This document shows positions 12,973 through 26,395 of a DNA stretch of 64,000 bases, piece after piece. The translations under genes and the position numbers were made by a program. Location: positions 53,314,443 to 53,378,442 of the forward strand of contig CP136068.1 in assembly GCA_032622095.1 (NCBI GenBank), written 5' to 3'. The DNA is from Siphonodentalium dalli. Its lineage: Eukaryota > Mollusca > Scaphopoda > Gadilida > Siphonodentaliidae. The notes under the pieces were generated by a model. That model searched no databases and was not told where the DNA came from. It worked only from the letters and a program-made list of their open reading frames with translations. Numbering within the stretch: position 1 is the first letter of the stretch; every line of letters starts with the position of its first letter.

Positions 12973-13743
12973 ATATCGGAGATGATTCAATCTAACTTCA
13001 CATCGGAGATGATTCAATCTAACTTCATATCGGAGATGATACAATCTAACTTCACATCGGAGATGATTCAATCTAACTTCATATCGGAGATGGTTCAATC
13101 TAAATTCATATCGGAGATGATTCAATCTAACTTCATATCGGAGATGATTCAATCTAACTTCATATCGGAGATGATTCAATCTAACTTCATATCGGAGATG
13201 ATTCAATCTAACTTCACATCGGAGATGATTCAATCTAACTTCATATCGGAGATGGTTCAATCTAACTTCATATCGGAGATGATTCAATCTTACTTCATAT
13301 CGGAGATGATTCAATCTAACTTCATATCGGAGATGATTCAATCTAACTTCATATCGGAGATGATTCAATCTAACTTCATATCGGAGATGGTTCAATCTAA
13401 ATTCATATCGGAGATGATTCAATCTAACTTCATATCGGAGATGATTCAATCTTACTTCATATCGGAGATGATTCAATCTAACTTCACATCGGAGATGATT
13501 CAATCTAACTTCATATCGGAGATGATTCAATCTAACTTCATATCGGAGATGGTTCAATCTAACTTCATATCGGAGATGGTTCAATCTAAATTCATATCGG
13601 AGATGATTCAATCTAACTTCAAATCGGAGATGATTCAATCTAACTTCATATCGGAGATGGTTCAAGCTAACTTCACATCGGAGATGATTCAATCTAACTT
13701 CACATCGGAGATGGTTCAATCTAACTTCACATCGGATATGGTT
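12973..13743. repeat. 27-bp satellite array, right part (about 28 units)
   Basis: Continuation of the same 27-bp array after the LINE insertion, ending with divergent units (CATCGGATATGGTTCACATC). It carries more GATGGTT and TCTAAATTC variants than the left part and no TCGTAG markers. Confidence 0.95.
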
Positions 13744-13866
13744 CACATCGGGTATAGCACGATTCGTTATTGTGAGATACTGGGAATAAAATGCCAAAAT
13801 GTTGTTAAAACAATTGGGAATTATAAAGATAATAGTTCAGAGCCATTATAGTTGTGTGTTGTTCGC
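13744..13866. other. Single-copy-looking spacer between two satellites
   Basis: About 120 bp of AT-rich sequence joins the 27-bp and 34-bp arrays. I see no gene or motif in it. Confidence 0.5.
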
Positions 13867-16800
13867 ATCCAACCACACCATTCATGGTCGCCCTCTTTAT
13901 ATCCAACCACACCATTCACGATCGCCCTCTTTATATCCAACCACACCATTCATGGTCGCCCTCTTTATATCCAACCACACCATTCATGATCGCCCTCTTT
14001 ATATCCAACCACACCATTCATGATCGCCCTCTTTATGTCCAACCACACCATTCATGATCGCCCTCTTTATATCCAACCACACCATTCATGATCGCCCTAT
14101 TTATATCCGACCACACCATTCATGATCGCCCTCTTTATATCCAACCACACCATTCATGATCGCCCTCTTTATATCCAACCACACCATTCATGATCGCCCT
14201 ATTTATATCCGACCACACCATTCATGATCGCCCTCTTTATATCCAACCACACCATTCATGGTCGCCCTCTTTATATCCAACCACACCATTCATGATCGCC
14301 CTCTTTATATCCAACCACACCATTCACGATCGCCCTCTTTATATCCAACCACACCATTCATGATCGCCCTCTTTATATCCAACCACACCATTCATGATCG
14401 CCCTCTTTATATCCAACACGCCATTAACGATCGCCCTCTTTATATCCAACCACACCATTCATGATCGCCCTCTTTATATCCAACACGCCATTAACGATCG
14501 CCCTCTTTATATCCAACCACACCATTCATGATCGCCCTCTTTATATCCAACCACACCATTCATGATCGCCCTCTTTATATCCAACCACACCATTCATGAT
14601 CGCCCTCTTTATATCCAACCACACCATTCATGATCGCCCTCTTTATATCCAACCACACCATTCACGATCGCCCTCTTTATATCCAACACGCCATTAACGA
14701 TCGCCCTCTTTATATCCAACCACACCATTCATGATCGCCCTCTTTATATCCAACCACACCATTCATGATCGCCCTCTTTATATCCAACCACACCACTCAT
14801 GATCGCCCTCTTTATATCCAACCACACCATTCACGATCGCCCTCTTTATATCCAACACGCCATTAACGATCGCCCTCTTTATATCCAACCACACCATTCA
14901 TGATCGCCCTCTTTATATCTAACACGCCATTAACGATCGCCCTCTTTATATCCAACCACACCATTCATGATCGCCCTCTTTATGACCAACCACACCATTC
15001 ATGATCGCCCTCTTTATGTCCAACCACACCATTCATGATCGCCCTCTTTATATCCAACCACACCATTCATGATCGCCCTCTTTATATCCAACCACACCAT
15101 TCATGATCGCCCTATTTATATCCGACCACACCATTCATGATCGCCCTCTTTATATCCAACCACACCATTCATGGTCGCCCTCTTTATATCCAACCACACC
15201 ATTCATGATCGCCCTCTTTATATCCAACCACACCATTCACGATCGCCCTCTTTATATCCAACACGCCATTAACGATCGCCCTCTTTATATCCAACCACAC
15301 CATTCATGGTCGCCCTCTTTATATCCAACCACACCATTCATGATCGCCCTCTTTATATCCGACCACACCATTCATGATCGCCCTCTTTATATCCAACCAC
15401 ACCATTCATGGTCGCCCTCTTTATATCCAACCACACCATTCATGATCGCCCTCTTTATATCCAACCACACCATTCATGATCGCCCTCTTTATATCCAACC
15501 ACACCATTCATGATCGCCCTCTTTATATCCAACCACACCATTCATGATCGCCCTCTTTATATCCAACCACACCATTCACGATCGCCCTCTTTATATCCAA
15601 CACGCCATTAACGATCGCCCTCTTTATATCCAACCACACCATTCATGATCGCCCTCTTTATATCCGACCACACCATTCATGATCGCCCTCTTTATATCCA
15701 ACCACACCATTCATGGTCGCCCTCTTTATATCCAACCACACCATTCATGATCGCCCTCTTTATATCCAACCACACCATTCACGATCGCCCTCTTTATATC
15801 CAACACGCCATTAACGATCGCCCTCTTTATATCCAACCACACCATTCATGATCGCCCTCTTTATATCCAACCACACCATTCATGATCGCCCTCTTTATAT
15901 CCAACCACACCATTCACGATCGCCCTCTTTATATCCAACACGCCATTAACGATCGCCCTCTTTATATCCAACCACACCATTCATGATCGCCCTCTTTATA
16001 TCCGACCACACCATTCATGATCGCCCTCTTTATATCCAACCACACCATTCATGATCGCCCTCTTTATATCCAACCACACCATTCATGATCGCCCTCTTTA
16101 TATCCAACCACACCATTCACGATCGCCCTCTTTATATCCAACACGCCATTAACGATCGCCCTCTTTATATCCAACCACACCATTCATGATCGCCCTCTTT
16201 ATATCCAACCACACCATTCATGATCGCCCTCTTTATATCCAACCACACCATTCATGATCGCCCTCTTTATATCCAACCACACCATTCACGATCGCCCTCT
16301 TTATATCCAACACGCCATTAACGATCGCCCTCTTTATATCCAACCACACCATTCATGATCGCCCTCTTTATATCCAACCACACCATTCATGATCGCCCTC
16401 TTTATATCCAACCACACCATTCATGATCGCCCTCTTTATATCCAACACGCCATTAACGATCGCCCTCTTTATATCCAACCACACCATTCATGATCGCCCT
16501 CTTTATATCCAACCACACCATTCATGATCGCCCTCTTTATATCCAACCACACCATTCATGATCGCCCTCTTTATATCCAACACGCCATTAACGATCGCCC
16601 TCTTTATATCCAACCACACCATTCATGATCGCCCTATTTATATCCAACCACACCATTCATGATCGCCCTCTTTATATCCAACACGCCATTAACGATCGCC
16701 CTCTTTATATCCAACCACACCATTCATGATCGCCCTATTTATATCCAACCACACCATTCATGATCGCCCTCTTTATATCCAACCACACCATTAACGATCG

Positions 16801-19512
16801 CCCTCTTTATATCCAACACGCCATTAACGATCGCCCTCTTTATATCCAACACGCCATTAACGATCGCCCTCTTTATATCCAACCACACCATTCATGATCG
16901 CCCTATTTATATCCAACCACACCATTAACGATCGCCCTCTTTATATCCAACACGCCATTAACGATCGCCCTCTTTATATCCAACCACACCATTCATGATC
17001 GCCCTATTTATATCCAACCACACCATTCATGATCGCCCTCTTTATATCCAACCACACCATTCATGATCGCCCTCTTTATATCCAACCACACCATTCATGG
17101 TCGCCCTCTTTATATCCAACACGCCATTAACGATCGCCCTCTTTATATCCAACCACACCATTCATGATCGCCCTCTTTATATCTAACACGCCATTAACGA
17201 TCGCCCTCTTTATATCCAACCACACCATTCATGATCGCCCTCTTTATATCCAACCACACCATTCACGATCGCCCTCTTTATATCCAACACGCCATTAACG
17301 ATCGCCCTCTTTATATCCAACCACACCATTCATGATCGCCCTCTTTATATCCAACCACACCATTCATGATCGCCCTCTTTATATCTAACACGCCATTAAC
17401 GATCGCCCTCTTTATATCCAACCACACCATTCATGATCGCCCTCTTTATATCCAACCACACCATTCATGATCGCCCTCTTTATATCCAACCACACCATTC
17501 ATGATCGCCCTCTTTATATCCAACCACACCATTCATGATCGCCCTCTTTATATCCAACCACACCATTCATGATCGCCCTCTTTATATCCAACCACACCAT
17601 TGACGATCGCCCTCTTTATATCCAACACGCCATTCATGATCGCCCTCTTTATATCCAACCACACCATTCATGATCGCCCTCTTTATATCCAACCACACCA
17701 TTCATGATCGCCCTCTTTATATCCAACCACACCATTCATGATCGCCCTCTTTATATCCAACCACACCATTCATGGTCGCCCTCTTTATATCCAACCACAC
17801 CATTCATGATCGTCCCTCTTTATATCCAACACGCCATTAACGATCGCCCTCTTTATATCCAACCACACCATTCATGATCGCCCTCTTTATATCCAACCAC
17901 ACCATTCATGATCGCCCTATTTATATCCAACCACACCATTCATGATCGCCCTATTTATATCCAACCACACCATTCATGATCGCCCTCTTTATATCCAACA
18001 CGCCATTAACGATCGCCCTCTTTATATCCAACCACACCATTCATGATCGCCCTCTTTATATCCAACACGCCATTAACGATCGCCCTCTTTATGTCCAACA
18101 CGCCATTAACGATCGCCCTCTTTATGTCCAACCACACCATTCATGATCGCCCTCTTTATATCCAACCACACCATTCATGATCGCCCTCTTTATATTCAAC
18201 CACACCATTCATGATCGCCCTCTTTATATCCAACCACACCATTCATGATCGTCCCTCTTTATATCCAACACGCCATTAACGATCGCCCTCTTTATGTCCA
18301 ACCACACCATTCATGATCGCCCTCTTTATATCCAACCACACCATTCATGATCGCCCTCTTTATATCCAACCACACCATTCATGATCGCCCTATTTATATC
18401 CAACCACACCATTCACGATCGCCCTCTTTATATCCAACCACACCATTCGTGATAGCCCTCTTTATTTCCAACCACACCATTCATGATCGCCCTCTTTATA
18501 TCCAACCACACCATTCATGATCGCCCTCTTTATATCCAACCACACCATTCATGATCGCCCTCTTTATATCCAACCACACCATTCATGATCGCCCTCTTTA
18601 TATCCAACCACACCATTCATGGTTGCCCTCTTTATATCCAACCACACCATTCATGATCGCCCTCTTTATATCCAGCCACACCATTCATGATCGCCCTCTT
18701 TATATCCAACCACACCATTCATGATCGCCCTCTTTATATCCAACCACACCTTTCATGATCGCCCTATTTATATCCAACCACACCATTCATAATCGCCCTC
18801 TTTATATCCAACCACACCATTCATATCCAACCACACCATTCATATCCAACCACACCATTCATGATCGCCCTCTTTATATCCAACCACACCATTCATGATC
18901 GCCCTCTTTATATCCAACACGCCATTAACGATCGTCCTCTTTATATCCAACCCCACCATTCATGATCGCCCTCTTTATATCCAACCACACCATTCATGAT
19001 CGCCCTCTTTATATCCAACCACACCATTCATGATCGCCCTCTTTATATCCAACCACACCATTCATGATCGCCCTCTTTATATCCAACCACACCATTCATG
19101 ATCGCCCTATTTATATCCAACCACACCATTCATATCCAACCACACAATTCATATGCAACCACACCATTCATGATCGCCCTCTTTATATCCAACCACACCA
19201 TTCATGATCGCCCTCTTTATATCCAACACGCCATTAACGATCGCCCTCTTTATATCCAACCACACCATTCATGATCGCCCTCTTTATATCCAACCACACC
19301 ATTCATGATCGCCCTCTTTATATCCAACCACACCATTCATGATCGCCCTCTTTATATCCAACCACACCATTCATGATCGCCCTCTTTATATCCAACCACA
19401 CCATTCATGGTCGCCCTCTTTATATCCAACCACACCATTCATATCCAACCACACCATTCATATGCAACCACACCATTCATGATCGCCCTCTTTATATCCA
19501 ACCACACCATTC
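13867..19512. repeat. 34-bp satellite array (about 165 units)
   Basis: Head-to-tail units of 34 bp containing CCACACCATTCATGATCGCC followed by CTCTTTATATCCAA. A 33-bp variant (AACACGCCATTAACGATCGCC core) recurs, nearly always after a TTCACGATCGCC unit, so the array has paired-variant structure. Around 18813-18850 and 19126-19160 the unit collapses to about 17 bp (CCATTCATATCCAACCA). The period is not a multiple of 3, and short frames across it are artefacts. It lies in intron 1 of the PhyH-like gene. Confidence 0.96.
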
Positions 19513-21640
19513 ATTATCCCTCTTCATATCCACCCGTATCATCGATGATGATCGTCGCCTATGATCGCCCTCTTCATATCCAACCACACCATTCATATCC
19601 AACCACACCATTCATATCCAACCACACCATTCATATCCAATCATATCATCCATGAGTTGTGAACCACACCATCCATGCTCGCCCTCTTCATATCCAACCA
19701 CGCCATCCGTGATCGCCCTCTTCGTGTCATACCACACGCCCTCTTCGTATCCAACCACACCATCCATGCTCGCCCTCTTCATATCATACCACACGCCCTC
19801 TTCGTATCCAACCACACCATCCATGCTCGCCCTCTTCATATCATACCACACGCCCTCTTCGTATCCAACCACACCATCCATGCTCGCCCTCTTCATATCA
19901 TACCACACGCCCTCTTCATATCCAACCACACCATTCATATCCAACCACACCATTCATATCCAATCATATCATCCATGAGTTGTGAACCACACCATCCATG
20001 CTCGCCCTCTTCATATCATACCACACGCCCTCTTCATATCCAACCACACCATTCATATCGAACCACACCATTCATATCCAATCATATCATCGATGAGTTG
20101 TGAACCACACCATCCATGCTCGCCCTCTTCATATCCAACCACGCCATCCGTGATCGCCCTCTTCATGTCATACCACACGCCCTCTTCGTATCCAACCACA
20201 CCATCCATGCTCGCCCTCTTCATATCATACCACACGCCCTCTTCGTATCCAACCAAACCATCCATGCTCGCCCTCTTCATATCATACCACACGCCCTCTT
20301 CGTATCCATCCACACCATTCATATCGAACCACACCATTCATATCCAATCATATCATCCATGAGTTGTGAACAACACCATCCATGCTCGCCCTCTTCGTAT
20401 CCAACCACACCATTCATAGCCAATCATATCATCCATGAGTTGTGAACAACACCATCCATGCTCGCCCTCTTCATATCCAACCACACCATTCATAGCCAAT
20501 CATATCATCCATGAGTTGTGAACAACACCATCCATGCTCGCCCTCTTCATATCCAACCACACCATTCATATCTAATCATATCATCCATGAGTTGTGAACA
20601 ACACCAGCCATGCTCGCCCTCTTCGTATCCAACCACACCATTCATAGCCAATCATATCATCCATGAGTTGTGAACCACACCATCCATGCTCGCCCTCTTC
20701 ATATCCAACCACGCCATCCATGCTCGCCCTCTTCATATCCAACCACGCCATCCATGATCGCCCTCTTCATGTCATACCACACGCCCTCTTCATATCCAGC
20801 CACACCATTCATATCTAACCACACCATTCATAGCCAATCATATCATCCATGAGTTGTGAACCACACCATCCATGCTCACCCTCTTCATATCCAACCACAC
20901 CATTCATATCTAATCATACCATCCATGAGTTGTGAACAACACCATCCATGCTCGCCCTCTTCATATCCAACCACACCATTCATAGCCAATCATATCATCC
21001 ATGAGTTGTGAACCACACCATCCATGCTCACCCTCTTCATATCCAACCACACCATTCATATCTAATCATACCATCCATGAGTTGTGAACAACACCATCCA
21101 TGCTCGCCTTCTTCATATCCAACCACGCTATCCATGATCGCCCTCTTCGTGTCATACCACACGCCCTCTTCGTATACAACCACACCATCCATGCTCGCCC
21201 TCTTCATATCATACCACACGCCCTCTTCGTATCCAACCACGCCATTCATATCTAACCACACCATTCATATCCAATCATATCATACATGAGTTGTGAACCA
21301 CACCACCCATGCTCGCCCTCTTCATATCCAACCACGCCATCCATGATCGCCCTCTTCGTATCCAACCAGACCTGTCATATCCAATCATATCATCCATGAG
21401 TTGTAAACCACACCAGCCATGCTCGCCCTCTTCGTATCCAACCAGACCTGTCATATCCAATCATATCATCCATGATCGCCCTCTGCGTCGATCGTTCATT
21501 TCCAACAACACCATCCATGATCGCCATCGTGATAGCCAACCACACCACCCGTGATCGGCCTCTTCATATCCAACCACACCACCCGCGAGCACCCGCTTCG
21601 TCGTTCATATACAACCAAACCATTCATGATCACCGGGCTG
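19513..21640. repeat. Composite satellite derived from the 34-bp family
   Basis: Longer, less regular units mix the 17-bp piece CCACACCATTCATATCCAA, the piece CATGCTCGCCCTCTTCATAT, a link ATCATATCATCCATGAGTTG, and CATACCACACGCCCTCTTCG. The shared words show common origin with the 34-bp array. It decays into unique sequence near 21640. Confidence 0.9.
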
Positions 21641-22079
21641 CCTGACATGGAATCATATTACGTTCGTCCTAGCCGTTCACAATTTCAATTTCGTTTCCAT
21701 TTTATAACTTTAGTTCCACTGAAAGGATGTCAATACAATTATAATGTTTGGTGTGTTGTTTAGCAATCACAAATAAATTATCATGTTCGTTTTCGGGTTC
21801 TGGTAGCACATTCTCACCAGAGTTATGGGACTTTTCGGCATATGCAATTAATCATTTTGGTTTCCGGATGATAAAACCATTTGAGGTATATAGCTTCATC
21901 GCCCCTAACTTGTCATTGTCTTGCTTTCCGGATGATAACTCAGTTAAAATTGGTCTAGAATAGCGATCGAGCTAGAATTTGTGGACATTTCCAATGATTA
22001 ATGCAGATATAGACTGAGATAGTAATGGGGTGTTTGCATTTCTCCATAAATATTTTGTTTAAAAGCGAACTGAAACTAA
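21641..22079. other. Intronic sequence without recognisable feature
   Basis: About 440 bp between satellite and minisatellite, within intron 1 of the PhyH-like gene. No conserved reading frame or repeat was recognised. Confidence 0.5.
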
Positions 22080-22330
22080 CTAAAGGGTGGGTTCGACGAC
22101 CGTTGGTGAGAACACACACACACACACCCTCACACACACACACACACACGATATAACGAGTGAGTTGAGTTCCACGACCGGTGGTGCACTGAGAACTGAA
22201 ATGAACTGACCGGTGGGTTCCACGACCGGTGATGAAATCTGAAATGAACTAACGCGGTGAATTCCATGACCGGTGTTGAGATCTGAAACGAACTGACAGG
22301 TGAGTTCCATGTGGTGCTCTGGTTCAGTCA
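22080..22330. repeat. Degenerate ~50-bp minisatellite with a CA microsatellite
   Basis: Four to five imperfect units with the core GGTTCCACGACCGGTGGTG and GAACTGA. Inside it, 22113-22149 is a run of CA dinucleotides. It lies about 55 bp downstream of exon 1 of the PhyH-like gene in transcript terms. Confidence 0.8.
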
Positions 22331-22386
22331 TAAAGCTCCAGAAAAGTGGTCCGAGTTCTGAGAATATATAACAATGCTGACATTAC

Positions 22387-22494
22387 CTTGATCGGGTCGA
22401 AAAGCGCTCCAAGCGGCTGGTGTACTGTGCTCCAATCTGGGACTCCTGGCAACCAGTCCTTTGCCATAAGGCTTCCCTCGGGTTGTGCCGACAT
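22387..22494 (-). CDS. PhyH-like dioxygenase, exon 1 (start codon)
   Basis: First coding exon of a minus-strand gene, 36 codons from ATG (complement of 22492-22494) to a phase-0 donor AAG|GTAATG. The peptide starts MSAQPEGSLMAKDWLPG and ends ALFDPIK, and it joins in frame to exon 2 (DRTDFKKYEF...). Purine-rich GGG precedes the ATG. The frame stays open upstream to 22575, but a possible acceptor (TTTACAAG or AAGCAG) lies just before the ATG, so the upstream part is probably 5' UTR or intron. The call rests on the spliced product: exons 2 and 3 look like the N-terminal half of a phytanoyl-CoA dioxygenase domain, a non-haem Fe(II)/2-oxoglutarate oxygenase family. This exon alone has no diagnostic motif. 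The intron that follows (4349-22386, 18,038 bp) is nearly all satellite DNA. Confidence 0.72.
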
Positions 22495-22791
22495 CCCTGC
22501 TTGTAAATTATGTAAATGTCTTACAGTAAATGCATCATATGTATGTATTTTGTTTTTCGGGTGGTTGACGATCAACCATGAAGCATATCTCTATAATGAA
22601 GGATCGGTCCCACGACACTATTTTCGCTGCTAATACTAGAGAAAATATATTTGTCCAGTGCTCAATGAAAGCTGCCATGTTGGACTTCTCACTACAGTAA
22701 GTTTGTCACCAAACACAGAGAAACAGTATATAACATAGTGTATATATAGCAAGGTTACCCAGCATTGTCATGGTTAAAAAGTACGAGGATG
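22495..22791. other. 5' flank of the PhyH-like gene
   Basis: AT-rich sequence upstream of the minus-strand start codon, likely to hold the 5' UTR or promoter. No convincing TATA-box or other core promoter element was singled out. Confidence 0.4.
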
Positions 22792-24614
22792 CCCATATAA
22801 AAAGCACCATGGTACCGCCATTGTAAATTACCACATAATTAAATGGCCAAATATATATAAAGTACCATAGTACTACCATGGTACTTGACAATGGTAGTAC
22901 AATGGTAATTTACCATGGTAGTATCAGGGTACTTTACCATGGTAGTACCAGTCTACGCTTTTAGAAGCCTTAACGTTTGTGACAATAGATTGGAGGTCAA
23001 TAATGACACATGTGATTGCATAAGGTGTTAAACTCTTCTTCACTTAGTCGACTTAGTTATAACAATATTCTTGTCCCATTCTGTTAACGTTTGAATATGA
23101 CACCGGGTACAATTGTATGGCACTAATTAACCAACAAATATGATTTTGTTCTCCCATAAAAAGATACCAAAAACACCTCAGCTGTGTAATGTGCTATTGA
23201 GAAATATCGCTTGTGATAGTACCATGGTAAAGTATCCTGGTATTGCCACGGTAAAGTACCATGGTATTACCGTGGTAGTATCATGGTGCTTTTTATATGG
23301 GTTGGTTCCAATAAGATGGATTTTGTGAATAACTAAGTTCTGCATTCCCTAGTATTAATATTATGTGGCAGCTAATAAACATGTGATTTTGAATGAAGCG
23401 AGGTAATACAATACTATGCTACTAAGGTAGTTTTATTTTTATAAGGGTTGTTTTCAAATTTCCTGACAAAAGTTGTCTAATTTTATTAGCATGTATACCG
23501 TTGTACTATAATTGCAGCTATTGTAAATTAAAGAATGTAGCACAATATCACCATAGTGGTAGCACGGTATACCATGTTATTTGATCACTGTAGCATGATA
23601 TAATAGTAAAATACAATGTAACATTGTGCTACTACGACAAAAGACAATACGCATTGGTATTACCACGGTAGTAACAACTGCAACATAAATTATTCAATTG
23701 AATAATCTAGTCTAATATGGTAGCAGCCAACAATAACATGGTAGAGTACACTAGTATAGTTCCATGATACCACGGAACAATGGTAAATATCCCTTTACCG
23801 TGGAAGTAACATGGTAGTACCATACAACCGTGGTAGTGCCCTGGTAGTAACCAACATTAACGTGGTAGAGCACGCTAGTATAGTTACATGGTACCACGGT
23901 ATTACCGTTGTAAATATCACTTTATCGTGGTAGTACCTCGGTGCTTTTCGTATGGGTGGTCTGACTGTAGAACCATGGTAGTACCAACCTTAACATTGTA
24001 GAGCAACCTAGTACAGTTCCATCATGATGGTACTACCATGGTAATTATCAATTTAGCATTGTAGTACCATGGTAGTACCATAATACCGTGGTAGTAACCA
24101 ACAGTAACTTGGAAGAGTACCCTGGAAGAGTTTCACGGTACCATGATAAATATAACCTTACCATGGTAGTACAATGTAATTACCATGGTAGTAACCAACA
24201 GTAACATGGTAGGGTGCCCTAGTCTAGTTCCATGTTACATATCACTTTACCGGTGTTTCATGGTACCACGGTAGCACCATGGTAAATATCACTTTACCGT
24301 GGTAGCACCATGATGCTTGTTTTTATGGGTGGACAGACTGAAGTGTCATGGTAGTAACATGGTAGAGTACCCCAGAAAAGTTCCATGGTAAATAATACTT
24401 TACCGTGGTAGTACTATGGTAGTACCATACTAACATGGTTGTATCATGGCAGTAACCAACAGTAACATGGTAGAGTGTCCTAGTATAGTTCCATGTTACA
24501 TATCACTTTACCGGTGTAGTACCACGGTAGTACCGTTCGTATTACCACGGTATAGTGCCATAGTAGTATCATGTACTATACCGGGGTAGTACCATGGGGC
24601 TTTTTATATGGGTG
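22792..24614. repeat. Palindrome field of TACCATGGTA words with CCCATATAAAAAGCACC ends
   Basis: Dozens of near-copies of the 10-bp palindrome TACCATGGTA and of TAGTACCATGGTA, spaced irregularly. A left terminus CCCATATAAAAAGCACCATG at 22792 is matched by inverted termini at 23281-23301 and 24591-24614, with weaker ones near 23935 and 24302. The simplest reading is one or more fold-back elements (the first about 510 bp) expanded by internal duplication. No coding capacity. It lies just upstream of the PhyH-like gene. Confidence 0.75.
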
Positions 24615-24724
24615 GTCGGACTGCAGAGTACAGTTAACCCGTACAGTATCTTTTATTGTGCGCCGACCACATCGACTCTGAGACTATGTGTACATCTTAT
24701 TAGCATGGAGATGGCTCTTTCTAT

Positions 24725-25850
24725 ATATAATACTAGCAGGTTAGCCCGCCACTGGCGGCATTCGTCCCATGGCTTTGTTCGAAAAAGCAATTGCAACAGG
24801 TTCCGAGACACTTGTGCTGCATTTGCACCAAATTTCGGCAATAGTCAGAAACATGACAATTTTAATTTAATTTTTTGTTTTTCAATGAGTTAATTTGTTT
24901 GTTTTTCAATGAGTTAATTGTGCCTTTTTAATTTTTTAATTTAATTTTTTGTTTTTAAATTTTACCCGATTTTTTTTGGTTTTTCAAGGAGTTAATTGTG
25001 CCTTTTTAATTTTGTTTTTCAATTTTACCCGATTTTTTTTTTCTTTTTTCAATGAACCCGTATGACACTTCCCGTATTTAGCAAGTTTGAGCTCAATCGG
25101 TTCGAGTCTATAAAGGACACACACATATATATGACACTTCCCGTAGGTAGCAAGTTTGAGCTCAATCGGCATTCCCTGGAATTTGCCAGTCAATATTTAG
25201 CAAGTTTGAGCTCAATCGGTACGAGTCTATAAAGGACACACTCATATATATGACACTTCCCGTAGGTAGCAAGTTTGAGCTCAATCGGCATTCCCTGGAA
25301 TTTCACAGTCACCAACGCGGCGTAATTTTGGTACATATATATAGAGACCAATTGTCCATCGGCTGTCATGTGTAGTAAAGATGTCATATAAGCCGACATT
25401 GCCGTGGGCAGATTCCAGTAGCTTTATAACGGTATATCTGGGGAGAAATGTGATGCTATATTCGTGATTATCTGGGATGATTTCGGTATATAACTATATA
25501 CTGTAAAAACAAAGCGCGCCATCCGTGCTCGCAGGGTTGGTCAGAAACAAATGTTTTTTAAATTTAATGTATGTTCCGTATATCTCTCTGCAGATGCAAT
25601 AACGTTGAATGGCAAACAGACGCTCTTTATAGCGATGCGTCAAAAACAAACGCTCATTAAATAATCACTTGATTAACCCACGCCGTGCCTTTGCGGTGAT
25701 TTGGGAGTGGATAAATGGTGCTCAGAGCTTCTCCAAAACCCGACAACTACGGTGTTCGTGGGTTTTTACCCTTAGATGGGAAGTTTGAACTCAATCGAGC
25801 GAACCGTTTTCGATTCTATGAAGTACATATATACGAAGTCTCAAAATATA
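24725..25850 (+). repeat. Dispersed repeat with internal ~126-bp duplication
   Basis: Starts with TAGCAGGTTAGCCCGCCACT and contains two tandem copies of a block with GCAAGTTTGAGCTCAATCGG, GAGTCTATAAAGGACACAC and GACACTTCCCGTAGGTAGC (25067-25310), preceded by T-rich low complexity. A diverged inverted copy is at 960-1335. No coding content. Confidence 0.65.
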
Positions 25851-26290
25851 TAGTATAGATAGATATAGGCTAAGTTTACTGAAATCGACAACAAACGTTT
25901 GTGCAGTAATTTTGGTACCCTATTCTCGGACCTCAATTCCTGAATCCGAGTTCCATGCAGTCACCTTAGCACTGACCAAGTGCGATGAATATATTATACG
26001 TCAATATACGAATCTGTGGATGTACATTGCACCCCTTGCCCTTTGAACCGTGCTTCCGTCGCCATGTCTGCATTGGGTCGGTTTACAGTGGTCACAAGCT
26101 GCGACGAAGCTATTGTTATGTGTTGTATACTTTAGTTACCGGTATCTATTATAATAATTCATCTTATCTGCAATCTAGTGTATTCTAAAAGAAAAAAGCA
26201 ACACGTGCCCTCGAAAGCGCTGTATTGTGATGAGTATGTGTTTCAAATTCATGCACATGTAATGGGGATACTATAAGCATATGTACTTAC

Positions 26291-26395
26291 CCAGATGCTG
26301 AAGACGTTCAGTGGCCGGTGTAACGTGTTGTGTAAAACGATAACTTCGGTCGTTATATAGTAGCCTGTGAGTGTTGGAATATTTGTTGATAATAA
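26291..26395 (-). CDS. Candidate orphan exon, unknown product
   Basis: A minus-strand stretch of exactly 35 codons, open in phase 0, between an acceptor (TATTTTCTACAG|TTA) and a strong donor (ATCTGG|GTAAGT). The peptide is hydrophobic with polar ends: LLSTNIPTLTGYYITTEVIV then LHNTLHRPLNVFSIW, like one membrane-spanning segment. I do not recognise the family. It lies about 3.8 kb upstream of the PhyH-like start on the same strand, but no neighbouring exons were found, so it may be part of another gene, a 5' exon, or chance. The matching splice sites and phase are the only support. Confidence 0.28.

Noticed and set aside
4276..13797. Very long open frames on both strands (up to 816 codons) with 9-residue repeats
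   Set aside because: They follow from a 27-bp unit without stop codons; both strands are open at once, starts are arbitrary and the frame runs out of phase into the real exon 2.
4365..19512. CRISPR-like regular repetition
   Set aside because: Units abut directly without unique spacers, and the sequence is eukaryotic with introns.
13799..21554. Frames with repeats such as HTIHDRPLYIQPH in the 34-bp and composite satellites
   Set aside because: Translation of a satellite in rotating frames; no conserved start, no domain.
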